Origin: Desulfobacteraceae bacterium
GTDB lineage: Bacteria; Desulfobacterota; Desulfobacteria; Desulfobacterales; Desulfobacteraceae
Assembly: GCA_022712835.1 (NCBI GenBank)
Contig: JAFLJU010000431.1
Span: forward strand, 1 to 5,233
Direction of reading: 5' to 3'
Length of the DNA stretch: 5,233 nucleotides
How positions within the stretch are numbered: the first letter of the stretch is position 1; every line of letters begins with the position of its first letter. Below are positions 1-4,837 of this stretch, one piece after another. Under the pieces are notes generated by a model that was not told the origin of the DNA, made no database searches, and worked only from the letters and a program-made list of their open reading frames with translations. Position numbers and translations under genes: made by a program.

Positions 1-153
1 ATCTGGTCTAAAACAGCAGGGAATATCTTTGGTGAAGCTCTGTATATGACTTCCCGCTATCAAGTCAGTGCTAACGATATTATTGTCTCAACGGTCAGTC
101 CTTATCATATTTACGGGCTTCTTTTTTCTGTGGTAATTCCATCTTGTGTATAG
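1..153 (+). pseudogene. AMP-dependent acyl-CoA synthetase-like gene, internal fragment truncated at its 3' side
   Basis: Frame 1 is open from the left window edge to a TAG at 151-153 (50 codons). The fragment reads WSKTAGNIFGEAL near its start and TVSPYHIYGLLFSVVIP near its end. Adenylate-forming acyl-CoA/acyl-ACP synthetases have a comparable stretch just after the P-loop-like STG-rich motif: a W/H-x-K-T segment, a helix with GEA, then a V-P-P-x-H-x-Y-G-L segment leading into a hydrophobic helix. Homology appears to run through the proline at 139-141. The last residues (SCV, then stop) do not continue the family pattern, and several hundred residues including the main adenylation core and C-terminal lid are missing. 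The gene therefore seems cut at about 141, where it meets the 3' end of pxpA on the other strand. Its upstream part lies outside the window. The family call is from recognition only, so moderate confidence; the substrate is unknown. Confidence 0.6.
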
Positions 154-671
154 GCCCGGTCAGGAAATGCTTCGTAAACCACCTTCAACCCCAGCTCTTC
201 GCCCATGCGCCGCATGGTTTCTCCTTTTTTCCCGGCCAGGGCAACAAAGCGCAGGGTTGGGTCAAGGTTCATAATTCCCGTGGCAATGGCCCGGGCGGTG
301 GATTCATTTTCGACGGCTGTGAGATAAAGGGCTCCATGGGGTTTTACATGGGTAAGCCGGGTTTTGTGGACTTTGCAAAAGGCGTCAAGGGCACCGATCT
401 GGTAAATGATATATTGTTGGGTTTCTTCCGGGGTGCAACCCATGTTTCTTCGGCCAAACCCTAAAAGATCCGGGTAACCCGGGTGGGCACCGATACCTAC
501 CTTGTTTTGAACGGCCAGTTTTACCGTTTTTTCCATTATCATGGGATCGCCTGCATGAAAGCCGCAGGCAATATTGGCCGAGGTGATATGCTGCATCACC
601 TGCTCATCCATTCCGATGGTGTAAGCACCAAAGCTCTCTCCCATGTCGCAATTTAAATCAATGAGGGTCAC
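111..671 (-). CDS. pxpA: 5-oxoprolinase subunit A (LamB/YcsF family), C-terminally truncated
   Basis: PxpA is the subunit of the ATP-dependent 5-oxoprolinase PxpABC, which opens 5-oxo-L-proline (pyroglutamate) to glutamate in the cytoplasm. The family signatures are clear: DLNCDMGESFG (residues 5-15), NIACGFHAGDP (33-43), GAHPGYPDLLGFGRR (61-75), HVKPHGALY (108-116) and the PDRAYTQDG segment (170-178). The start is GTG at 671, chosen because AGGAG lies six bases upstream and the DLNCDMGES motif follows at once. It begins 13 bases after the dctM stop, so it should be the last gene of the TRAP operon. The family is usually about 245-255 residues, whereas this ORF ends at 186. The missing part would hold the PGA segment and the late C-x-HGD motif. 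Residues after G178 are probably read from the antisense of the acyl-CoA-synthetase fragment, which marks a breakpoint near 136-144. The family call is very secure; whether this product works is doubtful. Confidence 0.9.
   Translation of the reverse strand: MTLIDLNCDMGESFGAYTIGMDEQVMQHITSANIACGFHAGDPMIMEKTVKLAVQNKVGIGAHPGYPDLLGFGRRNMGCTPEETQQYIIYQIGALDAFCKVHKTRLTHVKPHGALYLTAVENESTARAIATGIMNLDPTLRFVALAGKKGETMRRMGEELGLKVVYEAFPDRAYTQDGITTEKRSP
136..144. other. Probable rearrangement (or assembly) junction between two truncated convergent genes
   Basis: To the left, plus-strand acyl-CoA-synthetase homology (YGLLFSVVIP) runs up to about 141. To the right, minus-strand PxpA homology (DRAYTQDG) runs down to about 138. 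Both lose their family pattern across the same few bases, and both open frames then end by chance stops (TAG at 151-153 for the left gene, TAA at 113-111 for pxpA). No terminator, spacer, IS end or target-site duplication is visible, so the join looks like a simple end-to-end fusion. Confidence 0.6.
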
Positions 672-677
672 TTTTCT

Positions 678-682
678 CTCCT
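678..682 (-). promoter_or_regulatory. Ribosome binding site fixing the GTG start of pxpA
   Basis: AGGAG on the minus strand sits six bases before the GTG at 671 and inside the 13-base gap after the dctM stop (687-685). It supports a GTG start and translation of pxpA from the same message as the TRAP genes. Confidence 0.75.
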
Positions 683-684
683 GG

Positions 685-1995
685 TTATTGGCTTGTCATC
701 AAGTTTGGCAGGTACAAGGCGATTTCTGGGAAAATAGTCAAAATAGCCGTGGTTAACAACATTAAAAAGAAGAATGGCAACGCGTATCTGGCAATGTTCA
801 TGATGGGCTCGCCGGTTAACCCCTGGATGACAAAGAGGTTAAATCCAACCGGGGGAGTGATCTGACTGACCTCCACCATTAAAATAAGATAAATGCCAAA
901 CCAGATAGGGTCAAATCCGGCAGCCACCACCATGGGCAGGGCAATGGGCAGGGTCATGACCACGATGGAAAACCCGTCCAAAAGACAACCCAGCAGAATG
1001 TAGACCCCTCCTAGGAGCAGCATTAGCATATAGGGAGACAGGTTCAGTTCCAGGATAGACTGGGTAATGGCCGCTGGAATTCCTAAAAATCCCATGACCC
1101 GGGATAAAAATCCGGCTCCCACAACAATGAGCATGATCATGGCATTGGTTTTAACCGCGCCCATGAGACATTCAAATATAATTTTTGTATTCATCTGGCG
1201 GTTCATGACAGCAAAGACAAAGGAGCCGAAAACACCCAGGGCGGCGGCTTCCGTTGGGGTGGCAAATCCACCGTAGATACTGCCCAGAACCATGAGGATG
1301 AGGGCGAAGGTGGGGGCCAGATCCTTTAGTCCCAGAAATCTGTCCGACCAGGAATAACTATCCTGGGTCTGGGGGGCGATTTCAGGATTTTTGATTCCCC
1401 GGTAAATAATATAGGCGGAATAAATCCCGGCCAGGAGCAACCCCGGCAAAATACCAGCCATGAACATTTTGCCGATGGAAACCTCGGCCAAAATGGCATA
1501 GATGATCATGATCAGGGAGGGGGGGATTAAAAATCCAAGGGTACCGGCACCTGCCAAAGAGCCCATGGAAAGGCTTCGGTCGTAGCCAAGTTTGTCAAAT
1601 TCTGCCAGGGTAATCCGGCCCACGGTGGCGGTTGTGGCGGCGCTTGAGCCGGACACGGCCGCAAACAGGGTGCAGGAGACAATGTTCATGAGCAGCAACC
1701 CTCCTGGCAACCGATACAGCCAGGGAACCAGGGCCTTGAAAAGTTTTTCCGAGATTCCGGATCGATAGAGGATTTCGCCCATGAGAATAAACAGGGGCAG
1801 GGCCACATATTCCCATTTTTCGATGGTGGACCACACCGATGAGGCCATGTTGCTGCCGGCGGGCAGGGTTCCGAACACGGTCAAGCCGACAAACCCCACA
1901 ATGAAAAGGGAAAATCCGACCCACACGCCTGCGGACAGGGCCAGGAACAATATGCCGAACACCGCGCAGGACATGATTAAAAGATTTTCTTCCAT
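685..1995 (-). CDS. dctM: TRAP transporter large permease subunit DctM
   Basis: This is the large inner-membrane subunit of a tripartite ATP-independent periplasmic (TRAP) transporter, which drives solute uptake with a sodium or proton gradient together with DctQ and DctP. It has 436 residues, close to the usual 425-440. Hydrophobic segments fill nearly the whole length. Family motifs are seen in order: AVSGSSAATTATVG (113-126), GTLGFLIPPSL followed by SIGKMFMAGILPG (151-185), GGFATPTEAAALGVFG (242-257), LLDGFSIVVMTLPIALP (338-354) and VEVSQITPPVGFNLFV (374-389). The ATG at 1995 shares one base with the dctQ stop (TAATG), and AGGAGG lies seven bases upstream inside dctQ, so the two are translationally coupled. 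It is followed 13 bases later by pxpA. No damage is seen. The subunit does not reveal the substrate; the neighbours suggest 5-oxoproline or a related small acid, which is inference. Confidence 0.96.
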   Translation of the reverse strand: MEENLLIMSCAVFGILFLALSAGVWVGFSLFIVGFVGLTVFGTLPAGSNMASSVWSTIEKWEYVALPLFILMGEILYRSGISEKLFKALVPWLYRLPGGLLLMNIVSCTLFAAVSGSSAATTATVGRITLAEFDKLGYDRSLSMGSLAGAGTLGFLIPPSLIMIIYAILAEVSIGKMFMAGILPGLLLAGIYSAYIIYRGIKNPEIAPQTQDSYSWSDRFLGLKDLAPTFALILMVLGSIYGGFATPTEAAALGVFGSFVFAVMNRQMNTKIIFECLMGAVKTNAMIMLIVVGAGFLSRVMGFLGIPAAITQSILELNLSPYMLMLLLGGVYILLGCLLDGFSIVVMTLPIALPMVVAAGFDPIWFGIYLILMVEVSQITPPVGFNLFVIQGLTGEPIMNIARYALPFFFLMLLTTAILTIFPEIALYLPNLMTSQ

Positions 1996-2498
1996 TATAG
2001 GACCTCCTCCCGGGTTTTAATCGCCTGGCAGGTTCTGATGCTCATGGCAACCAACTGGATAAAAAAGACGCCCGCACCCAGGAGCATGATAGCCTGGGGA
2101 ATCCATAGGGGGGTGTGGGTCAGGGTGCCGGAAGTGGATTCGTACCGAATGGCAGATTTTACCATCTTGAACAGATACCACCAGAGATACCCCATGAAAA
2201 TCGTGGTGATCATGGTTGCCCCAGCGGTAATGACCCGGGCGGCTGACGGGGGTAAAAGTCCCAGGATCAGGGTGATTCGGATGTGTCCTTTCTCCTTGAG
2301 ACAATATCCCGCCCCCAGAAAAATAATGGCAGCCAACCCATAGGCACTATACTCGTCCGCGATCAACGTTGTTTTTTGAAACAGATTCCAGATGACAATT
2401 TCCACTAGAATCAGTACGGTCATCAGTCCGAGAATAATAGCCGAAAGTTTGGCCATAAGATCGCTTATATCGTCTGCCAATTTTACAAGTGTATTCAT
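1995..2498 (-). CDS. dctQ: TRAP transporter small permease subunit DctQ
   Basis: This is the small membrane subunit of the TRAP transporter, which packs against DctM and is needed for uptake. The protein has 167 residues from the ATG at 2498, with four predicted membrane segments (about 17-40, 49-67, 86-110, 131-152). The DctQ hallmark LKEKGHIRITLI (67-78) and the late STSGTLTHTPLWIPQAIM segment (121-138) are present. A longer frame opens at a TTG at 2558, giving 20 more residues. I reject it because the extra residues are not family-like, the TTG lies at the edge of a stem-loop (2529-2557), and the ATG at 2498 has its own GGGTGA site five bases upstream. The stop overlaps the dctM start by one base, a sign of coupled translation. 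It follows dctP after about 96 non-coding bases, the usual P-Q-M order. Confidence 0.94.
   Translation of the reverse strand: MNTLVKLADDISDLMAKLSAIILGLMTVLILVEIVIWNLFQKTTLIADEYSAYGLAAIIFLGAGYCLKEKGHIRITLILGLLPPSAARVITAGATMITTIFMGYLWWYLFKMVKSAIRYESTSGTLTHTPLWIPQAIMLLGAGVFFIQLVAMSIRTCQAIKTREEVL
2003..2008 (-). promoter_or_regulatory. Strong Shine-Dalgarno for dctM inside the dctQ 3' end
   Basis: AGGAGG on the minus strand lies seven bases before the dctM ATG, entirely within the last codons of dctQ. Together with the one-base TAATG overlap it indicates coupled translation of the two membrane subunits. Confidence 0.8.
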
Positions 2499-2503
2499 TT
2501 GTA

Positions 2504-2509
2504 TCACCC
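2504..2509 (-). promoter_or_regulatory. Ribosome binding site deciding the dctQ start
   Basis: GGGTGA on the minus strand lies five bases before the ATG at 2498. It is only a fair match to the consensus, but it favours this ATG over the upstream TTG at 2558, which overlaps a hairpin. Confidence 0.5.
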
Positions 2510-2528
2510 AGTAAATCGCCCAAATAGA

Positions 2529-2557
2529 TGGTAGTGGACCCGTCTGGCCCACTACCA
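2529..2557 (-). promoter_or_regulatory. Stem-loop in the dctP-dctQ intergenic region
   Basis: TGGTAGTGG (2529-2537) and CCACTACCA (2549-2557) form a perfect 9-bp inverted repeat around an 11-base loop. The loop can add two more G-C pairs past an A/C mismatch. In the transcribed minus strand it is followed by TCTATTTGGG, not a clean U-run, so it is a poor intrinsic terminator. I infer a partial terminator or a 3' end protector of the dctP message. Such an element would give more binding protein than membrane subunits, a common need in binding-protein-dependent transporters. Confidence 0.6.
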
Positions 2558-2562
2558 AGAGG

Positions 2563-2581
2563 AATCAAGCTAAATCAAGCT
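2563..2581. repeat. Short direct repeat AATCAAGCT, two copies
   Basis: AATCAAGCT occurs at 2563-2571 and 2573-2581, ten bases apart, between the dctP stop and the stem-loop at 2529-2557. No function is evident. Confidence 0.35.
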
Positions 2582-2594
2582 TAAGCAAATGCTT

Positions 2595-3584
2595 CTAACG
2601 GCCTGTGATCTGGTAGTACTGGGCGAGAACCGCCTGGGCATCTTTTCCTGCTTTTTTTGCCCATTGTCCCCTTAAGCTTTCACCAATCGCATTGAGTTCT
2701 GCTCTAAATTCCTTGCTGACAGGATCAATGGTCATTCCTTTTTCGATCAGGGTGGCGCGGCTTTTTCGGTCCATGTCCCCGGCAAGATTCCACATGTCAT
2801 CTTCCATCTGGGTGGCTATTTCAATAACGATCTCCTGGGTTTTTTTGTCCAGTTTGTCCCAGGCCGCCTGGTTGACATTGATCATGTTCACAGGACCCAC
2901 AATATTGATAGGCGTGAAAAATTTTAAAATTTCCCATGCCTTTGCATCCACTCCCGATGGGGAAGAGGTATACATGGAATCCAACAGGCCTGCTTTCATG
3001 GCGGGGTATACTTCGGAAAAGGGCATCTTTCTGGCTGCAATACCCGTGGCTTTACCAAAAGCAAGTCCGGTTCCGTCATACACTCTCATCTTCAACCCTT
3101 TCAGATCGGCTTCCGACCCGATTGCCCGCTGGGTATAGATACCGGAAAAGGGCCAGATAGAGGTATAGAGGGTTTTCTGATTAAATTTTTTTAAATGTTT
3201 GGCATAGACCGGTTTGGCCAGCTGATACAGCAGACGCTGTTCAAAGGCATTGGTGGAAATGAAGGGCTGGGCGGTCAGGGCCAGGACCGGTGCATCCCCT
3301 TCAACCATCCCCGTGGGGATCTCTGCTAGGGCAAGCTGGCCTTCGGCAACCGCTCTTAATAGCTCCGGCCCTTTAAACCCCAGGGAAGCCCCGGGATGAA
3401 GGACAATGGTCAGCTCCCCGTTGGTCGCTTTGGCAACCCTATCGGCAAAGGTTTTGGCTCCCTGGGAATGAAAATTGCCCGCAGGATAGTTCAGATGCAA
3501 ATCCCATTTGGTTTTTGCCATGGCATTGGAAAACAAGGTCAAAGAAAACATCAGGCCGGTTAAAACAATTAATACTTTTTTCAT
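2595..3584 (-). CDS. dctP: TRAP transporter periplasmic solute-binding protein DctP
   Basis: This is the exported substrate-binding protein that delivers ligand to DctQM. It has 329 residues, typical of the DctP (not TAXI) family. It starts with a Sec signal peptide (MKK, hydrophobic core about 4-18, likely cleavage after AMA at 21-23). The mature part shows DctP landmarks: the FADRVAKATNGELTI segment (46-60), GPELLRAVAEGQL (72-84), and DLKGLKMRVYDG (160-171), where R167 matches the arginine that normally grips the ligand carboxylate. AMKAGLLDSM (195-204) and the AWDKL segment (241-245) follow. After LLDS the text is MYTSSPSG rather than the D-G-Q-E-N-P type common in dicarboxylate binders, so the ligand may differ from C4-dicarboxylates. 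The start is fixed by AAAGGAG six bases upstream. It lies 57 bases after gntR on the same strand. Family call secure, ligand unknown. Confidence 0.95.
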   Translation of the reverse strand: MKKVLIVLTGLMFSLTLFSNAMAKTKWDLHLNYPAGNFHSQGAKTFADRVAKATNGELTIVLHPGASLGFKGPELLRAVAEGQLALAEIPTGMVEGDAPVLALTAQPFISTNAFEQRLLYQLAKPVYAKHLKKFNQKTLYTSIWPFSGIYTQRAIGSEADLKGLKMRVYDGTGLAFGKATGIAARKMPFSEVYPAMKAGLLDSMYTSSPSGVDAKAWEILKFFTPINIVGPVNMINVNQAAWDKLDKKTQEIVIEIATQMEDDMWNLAGDMDRKSRATLIEKGMTIDPVSKEFRAELNAIGESLRGQWAKKAGKDAQAVLAQYYQITGR

Positions 3585-3590
3585 TTTTTT

Positions 3591-3597
3591 CTCCTTT
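3591..3597 (-). promoter_or_regulatory. Ribosome binding site of dctP
   Basis: AAAGGAG on the minus strand, six bases (all A) before the ATG at 3584. This is the strongest site in the TRAP operon together with that of dctM, in line with high expression of the binding protein. The 57-base gap to gntR is otherwise AT-rich (TTTTATATA on the minus strand at about 3615-3623); I cannot identify a convincing promoter or terminator in it. Confidence 0.75.
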
Positions 3598-3641
3598 GTG
3601 TGTGATCGTTCGTCCTATATAAAATTTGCTGAAATACCCTG

Positions 3642-4334
3642 TCAGGATGTCATGAATACAATGATTCGCTGCCGAAAGGTTCGTATATGATCTTCAATTA
3701 GTTTTTTTAGTTTGGTCACATTTTTTGTTGAAAGTGCTTCAATCATTTTTTCATGCTCCCGGAAAACGACATCATAGTGGGCCTGGATGGGTTTTTTGGG
3801 ATCAATGAGATTGTTATAGGATAAATAGGAGAGTCGTTTAGCTTCGGCTCTGACATCCCCCACCGCCCGGATGAGAAATTCATTCTGGGAGCATTGGGCA
3901 AACTTCATATGAAACTCATGGTTTGCTTCCACCAGGCCAAACACATTATTTGCTTGGATCGCTTTTTGAACCTTCCCATTGGCGGTTCTCATTTCCTGGA
4001 TGAGATGAGAACAATCCTTGTTAACCGCAATATCCACCAGGCCCATTTCAATGAGGTTCATGCTTTCAAACATGGCCTTGGTGTTCAAAAGGGTAATGGG
4101 TCGGACAATTACCCCCCGATTGGGGTGGGATTCCACCATTTTCTCGCCGTGGAGTCTGACAAGGGCTTCTCTGATAGGGGTCCTGCCGATGCCAAGGTCT
4201 TCCACCAACTGGCTCTCTTCAAGGTGCTGGCTGGGTTGATATTCCAGGCAGATTATTTTCCTGACAATGGTTTCATAGGCAATGGCCGCCAATGGTTGTT
4301 TGGGGAGTTTTTGTATTTTTGATACGGTGTTCAT
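3642..4334 (-). CDS. GntR family transcriptional regulator, FCD (FadR/VanR-type) subfamily
   Basis: A cytoplasmic one-component DNA-binding regulator, 230 residues, normal for the subfamily. The N-terminal winged helix (about 12-80) has the classic text: HLEESQLVEDLGIGRTPIREALVRL (37-61), then the wing with HPNRGVIVRPI (70-80). The C-terminal all-helical FCD domain (about 88-225) carries the expected metal/ligand positions as N138, H142, H194 and H216. The first is Asn where Asp is usual, which is tolerated in the family. FCD domains typically bind small organic acids. The gene stands at the head of the minus-strand TRAP operon and faces the accB-accC unit, with a perfect palindrome (4376-4420) between them. 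Self-control and control of both units is the natural reading. The ATG at 4334 has only a weak AAGG about a dozen bases upstream, suggesting low expression. Effector unknown; 5-oxoproline or another TRAP substrate is a guess. Confidence 0.93.
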   Translation of the reverse strand: MNTVSKIQKLPKQPLAAIAYETIVRKIICLEYQPSQHLEESQLVEDLGIGRTPIREALVRLHGEKMVESHPNRGVIVRPITLLNTKAMFESMNLIEMGLVDIAVNKDCSHLIQEMRTANGKVQKAIQANNVFGLVEANHEFHMKFAQCSQNEFLIRAVGDVRAEAKRLSYLSYNNLIDPKKPIQAHYDVVFREHEKMIEALSTKNVTKLKKLIEDHIRTFRQRIIVFMTS

Positions 4335-4375
4335 TCTGTATAAGTGCCTTTTTTCTCAGGGTTTTGGCCAGGATG

Positions 4376-4420
4376 AAAATATACTTGACATAGATTCAAA
4401 ATATATGTCAAGTATATTTT
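4376..4420. promoter_or_regulatory. Perfect 17-bp inverted repeat, candidate operator for the divergent GntR regulator
   Basis: The left arm AAAATATACTTGACATA (4376-4392) and right arm TATGTCAAGTATATTTT (4404-4420) are exact reverse complements separated by 11 bases. Arm centres are 28 bp apart. It lies 41 bases upstream of the gntR ATG and 123 bases upstream of accB. No U-run follows on either strand, so it is not a terminator. Each arm holds TTGACA (a perfect -35 hexamer) pointing inward and an outward TATATT, but the spacing between them is about 22 bases, too long for a standard sigma-70 promoter. I infer two operator half-sites for the GntR/FCD dimer, possibly overlapping the divergent promoters. 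Confidence 0.65.
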
Positions 4421-4445
4421 GAAAAAAAAAGCGATAATTTTCAAA
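4418..4445. repeat. 8-bp inverted repeat next to the palindrome
   Basis: TTTGAAAA (4418-4425) and TTTTCAAA (4438-4445) are exact reverse complements with a 12-base spacer that includes an A-run and GCGATAA. The repeat overlaps the end of the 17-bp palindrome. In such AT-rich DNA this may be chance. GATAAT at 4433-4438 and again at 4447-4452 resemble -10 boxes for accB, but no well-spaced -35 box is seen. Confidence 0.3.
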
Positions 4446-4490
4446 GGATAATAATAGCTTAAATCATAAAAATGAAGCCATAAAACTAAG

Positions 4491-4520
4491 CCATAATAAT
4501 TTAAACCATAATAATTTAAA
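4491..4520. repeat. Tandem 15-bp repeat upstream of accB
   Basis: CCATAATAATTTAAA is present twice, head to tail and exact (4491-4505, 4506-4520). Degenerate relatives precede it: CCATAAAACTAAG (4478-4490), TCATAAAAATGAAG (4464-4477) and GGATAATAATAGCTTAAA (4446-4463), so the stretch 4446-4520 looks like an eroded repeat array. It lies just before the accB ribosome binding site, probably in the leader or promoter. CATAAT within each unit resembles a -10 box. Role unknown. Confidence 0.6.
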
Positions 4521-4530
4521 GTGGTGAATT

Positions 4531-4536
4531 AAGGAG
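4531..4536 (+). promoter_or_regulatory. Ribosome binding site of the biotin carrier gene
   Basis: AAGGAG seven bases before the ATG at 4544; a near-ideal site that fixes the start of the 83-residue protein and rules out a longer N-terminus. Confidence 0.85.
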
Positions 4537-4543
4537 AACTTCA

Positions 4544-4795
4544 ATGGGCGATAAAACCTATACCATCACATCCCCGGTCATGGGAACTTTTTACAGATCT
4601 TCTGCACCCGGTGAACCTTCCCTGGTTAAAGAAGGTCAGTCCATCACGACATCGGATATCTTGTGTGTGATTGAATCCATGAAAATTTTTACGGAACTTC
4701 GCAGTGAACATTCTGGAATCATAAAAAAAATCATGGTGGAAAACGAAGATATGGTCATGAAAAACCAGGTATTGATAGAGATTGAGCTGAATTAA
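4544..4795 (+). CDS. accB: Short stand-alone biotin carboxyl carrier protein (AccB-like biotinyl domain)
   Basis: This small cytoplasmic protein carries covalently bound biotin and shuttles CO2 from biotin carboxylase to a carboxyltransferase. Its 83 residues form just one biotinyl/lipoyl barrel. The attachment lysine is K47 in ESMKIF (44-49), flanked by the usual hairpin, and the second half SGIIKKIMVENEDMV completes the fold. SPVMGTFYRSSAPGEPSLVK (10-29) keeps the AccB-type thumb insertion, so it belongs to the acetyl-CoA-carboxylase carrier type rather than the pyruvate carboxylase type. Typical AccB is about 150 residues with an N-terminal Ala/Pro-rich region; here that is absent, and the strong ribosome site at 4531 shows this is not truncation. 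The residue after the lysine is Ile instead of the usual Met. It is followed 42 bases later, in the same frame, by the biotin carboxylase. With pxpA nearby, it is more likely a dedicated carrier of a Pxp/KipI-KipA-linked carboxylase than the housekeeping AccB. Confidence 0.9.
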   Translation: MGDKTYTITSPVMGTFYRSSAPGEPSLVKEGQSITTSDILCVIESMKIFTELRSEHSGIIKKIMVENEDMVMKNQVLIEIELN

Positions 4796-4823
4796 TACGT
4801 AACTTTTAAGCATAAGAAATCAT

Positions 4824-4828
4824 GGGGG
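4824..4828 (+). promoter_or_regulatory. Ribosome binding site supporting the TTG start of the biotin carboxylase
   Basis: GGGGG at 4824-4828 lies nine bases before the TTG at 4838. It is an imperfect Shine-Dalgarno, but no ATG or GTG start is available that keeps the conserved [13 protein letters not shown] opening; the first in-frame ATG lies beyond it. Confidence 0.5.
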
Positions 4829-4837
4829 TACCTTAAG

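Noticed and set aside
144..464. Plus-strand open frame of 106 codons opposite pxpA
   Set aside because: It lies wholly antisense to well-conserved PxpA motifs, shows no recognisable domain and has no ribosome binding site.
2499..2558. Upstream TTG start for dctQ adding 20 residues
   Set aside because: The added residues are not DctQ-like and come from the stem-loop region; the ATG at 2498 has its own ribosome site and gives a normal N-terminus.
2692..3138. Plus-strand open frame of 148 codons opposite dctP
   Set aside because: It is antisense to a clear DctP gene and its composition is what the reverse complement of that gene gives; no family features.
3894..4322. Plus-strand open frame of 142 codons opposite the GntR gene
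   Set aside because: Antisense shadow of the conserved winged-helix and FCD coding sequence; no start signal.
4385..4418. Sigma-70 promoter built from TTGACA (4385-4390) and TATATT (4413-4418)
   Set aside because: The spacer is 22 bases, too long for a standard promoter; 17 bases downstream of TTGACA there is only TCAAGT. The hexamers are better explained as parts of the dyad.
4376..4420. The 17-bp palindrome as an intrinsic terminator
   Set aside because: It is AT-rich, sits between two divergent gene starts with no gene ending into it, and neither strand has a U-run after the stem (the plus strand is followed by an A-run).
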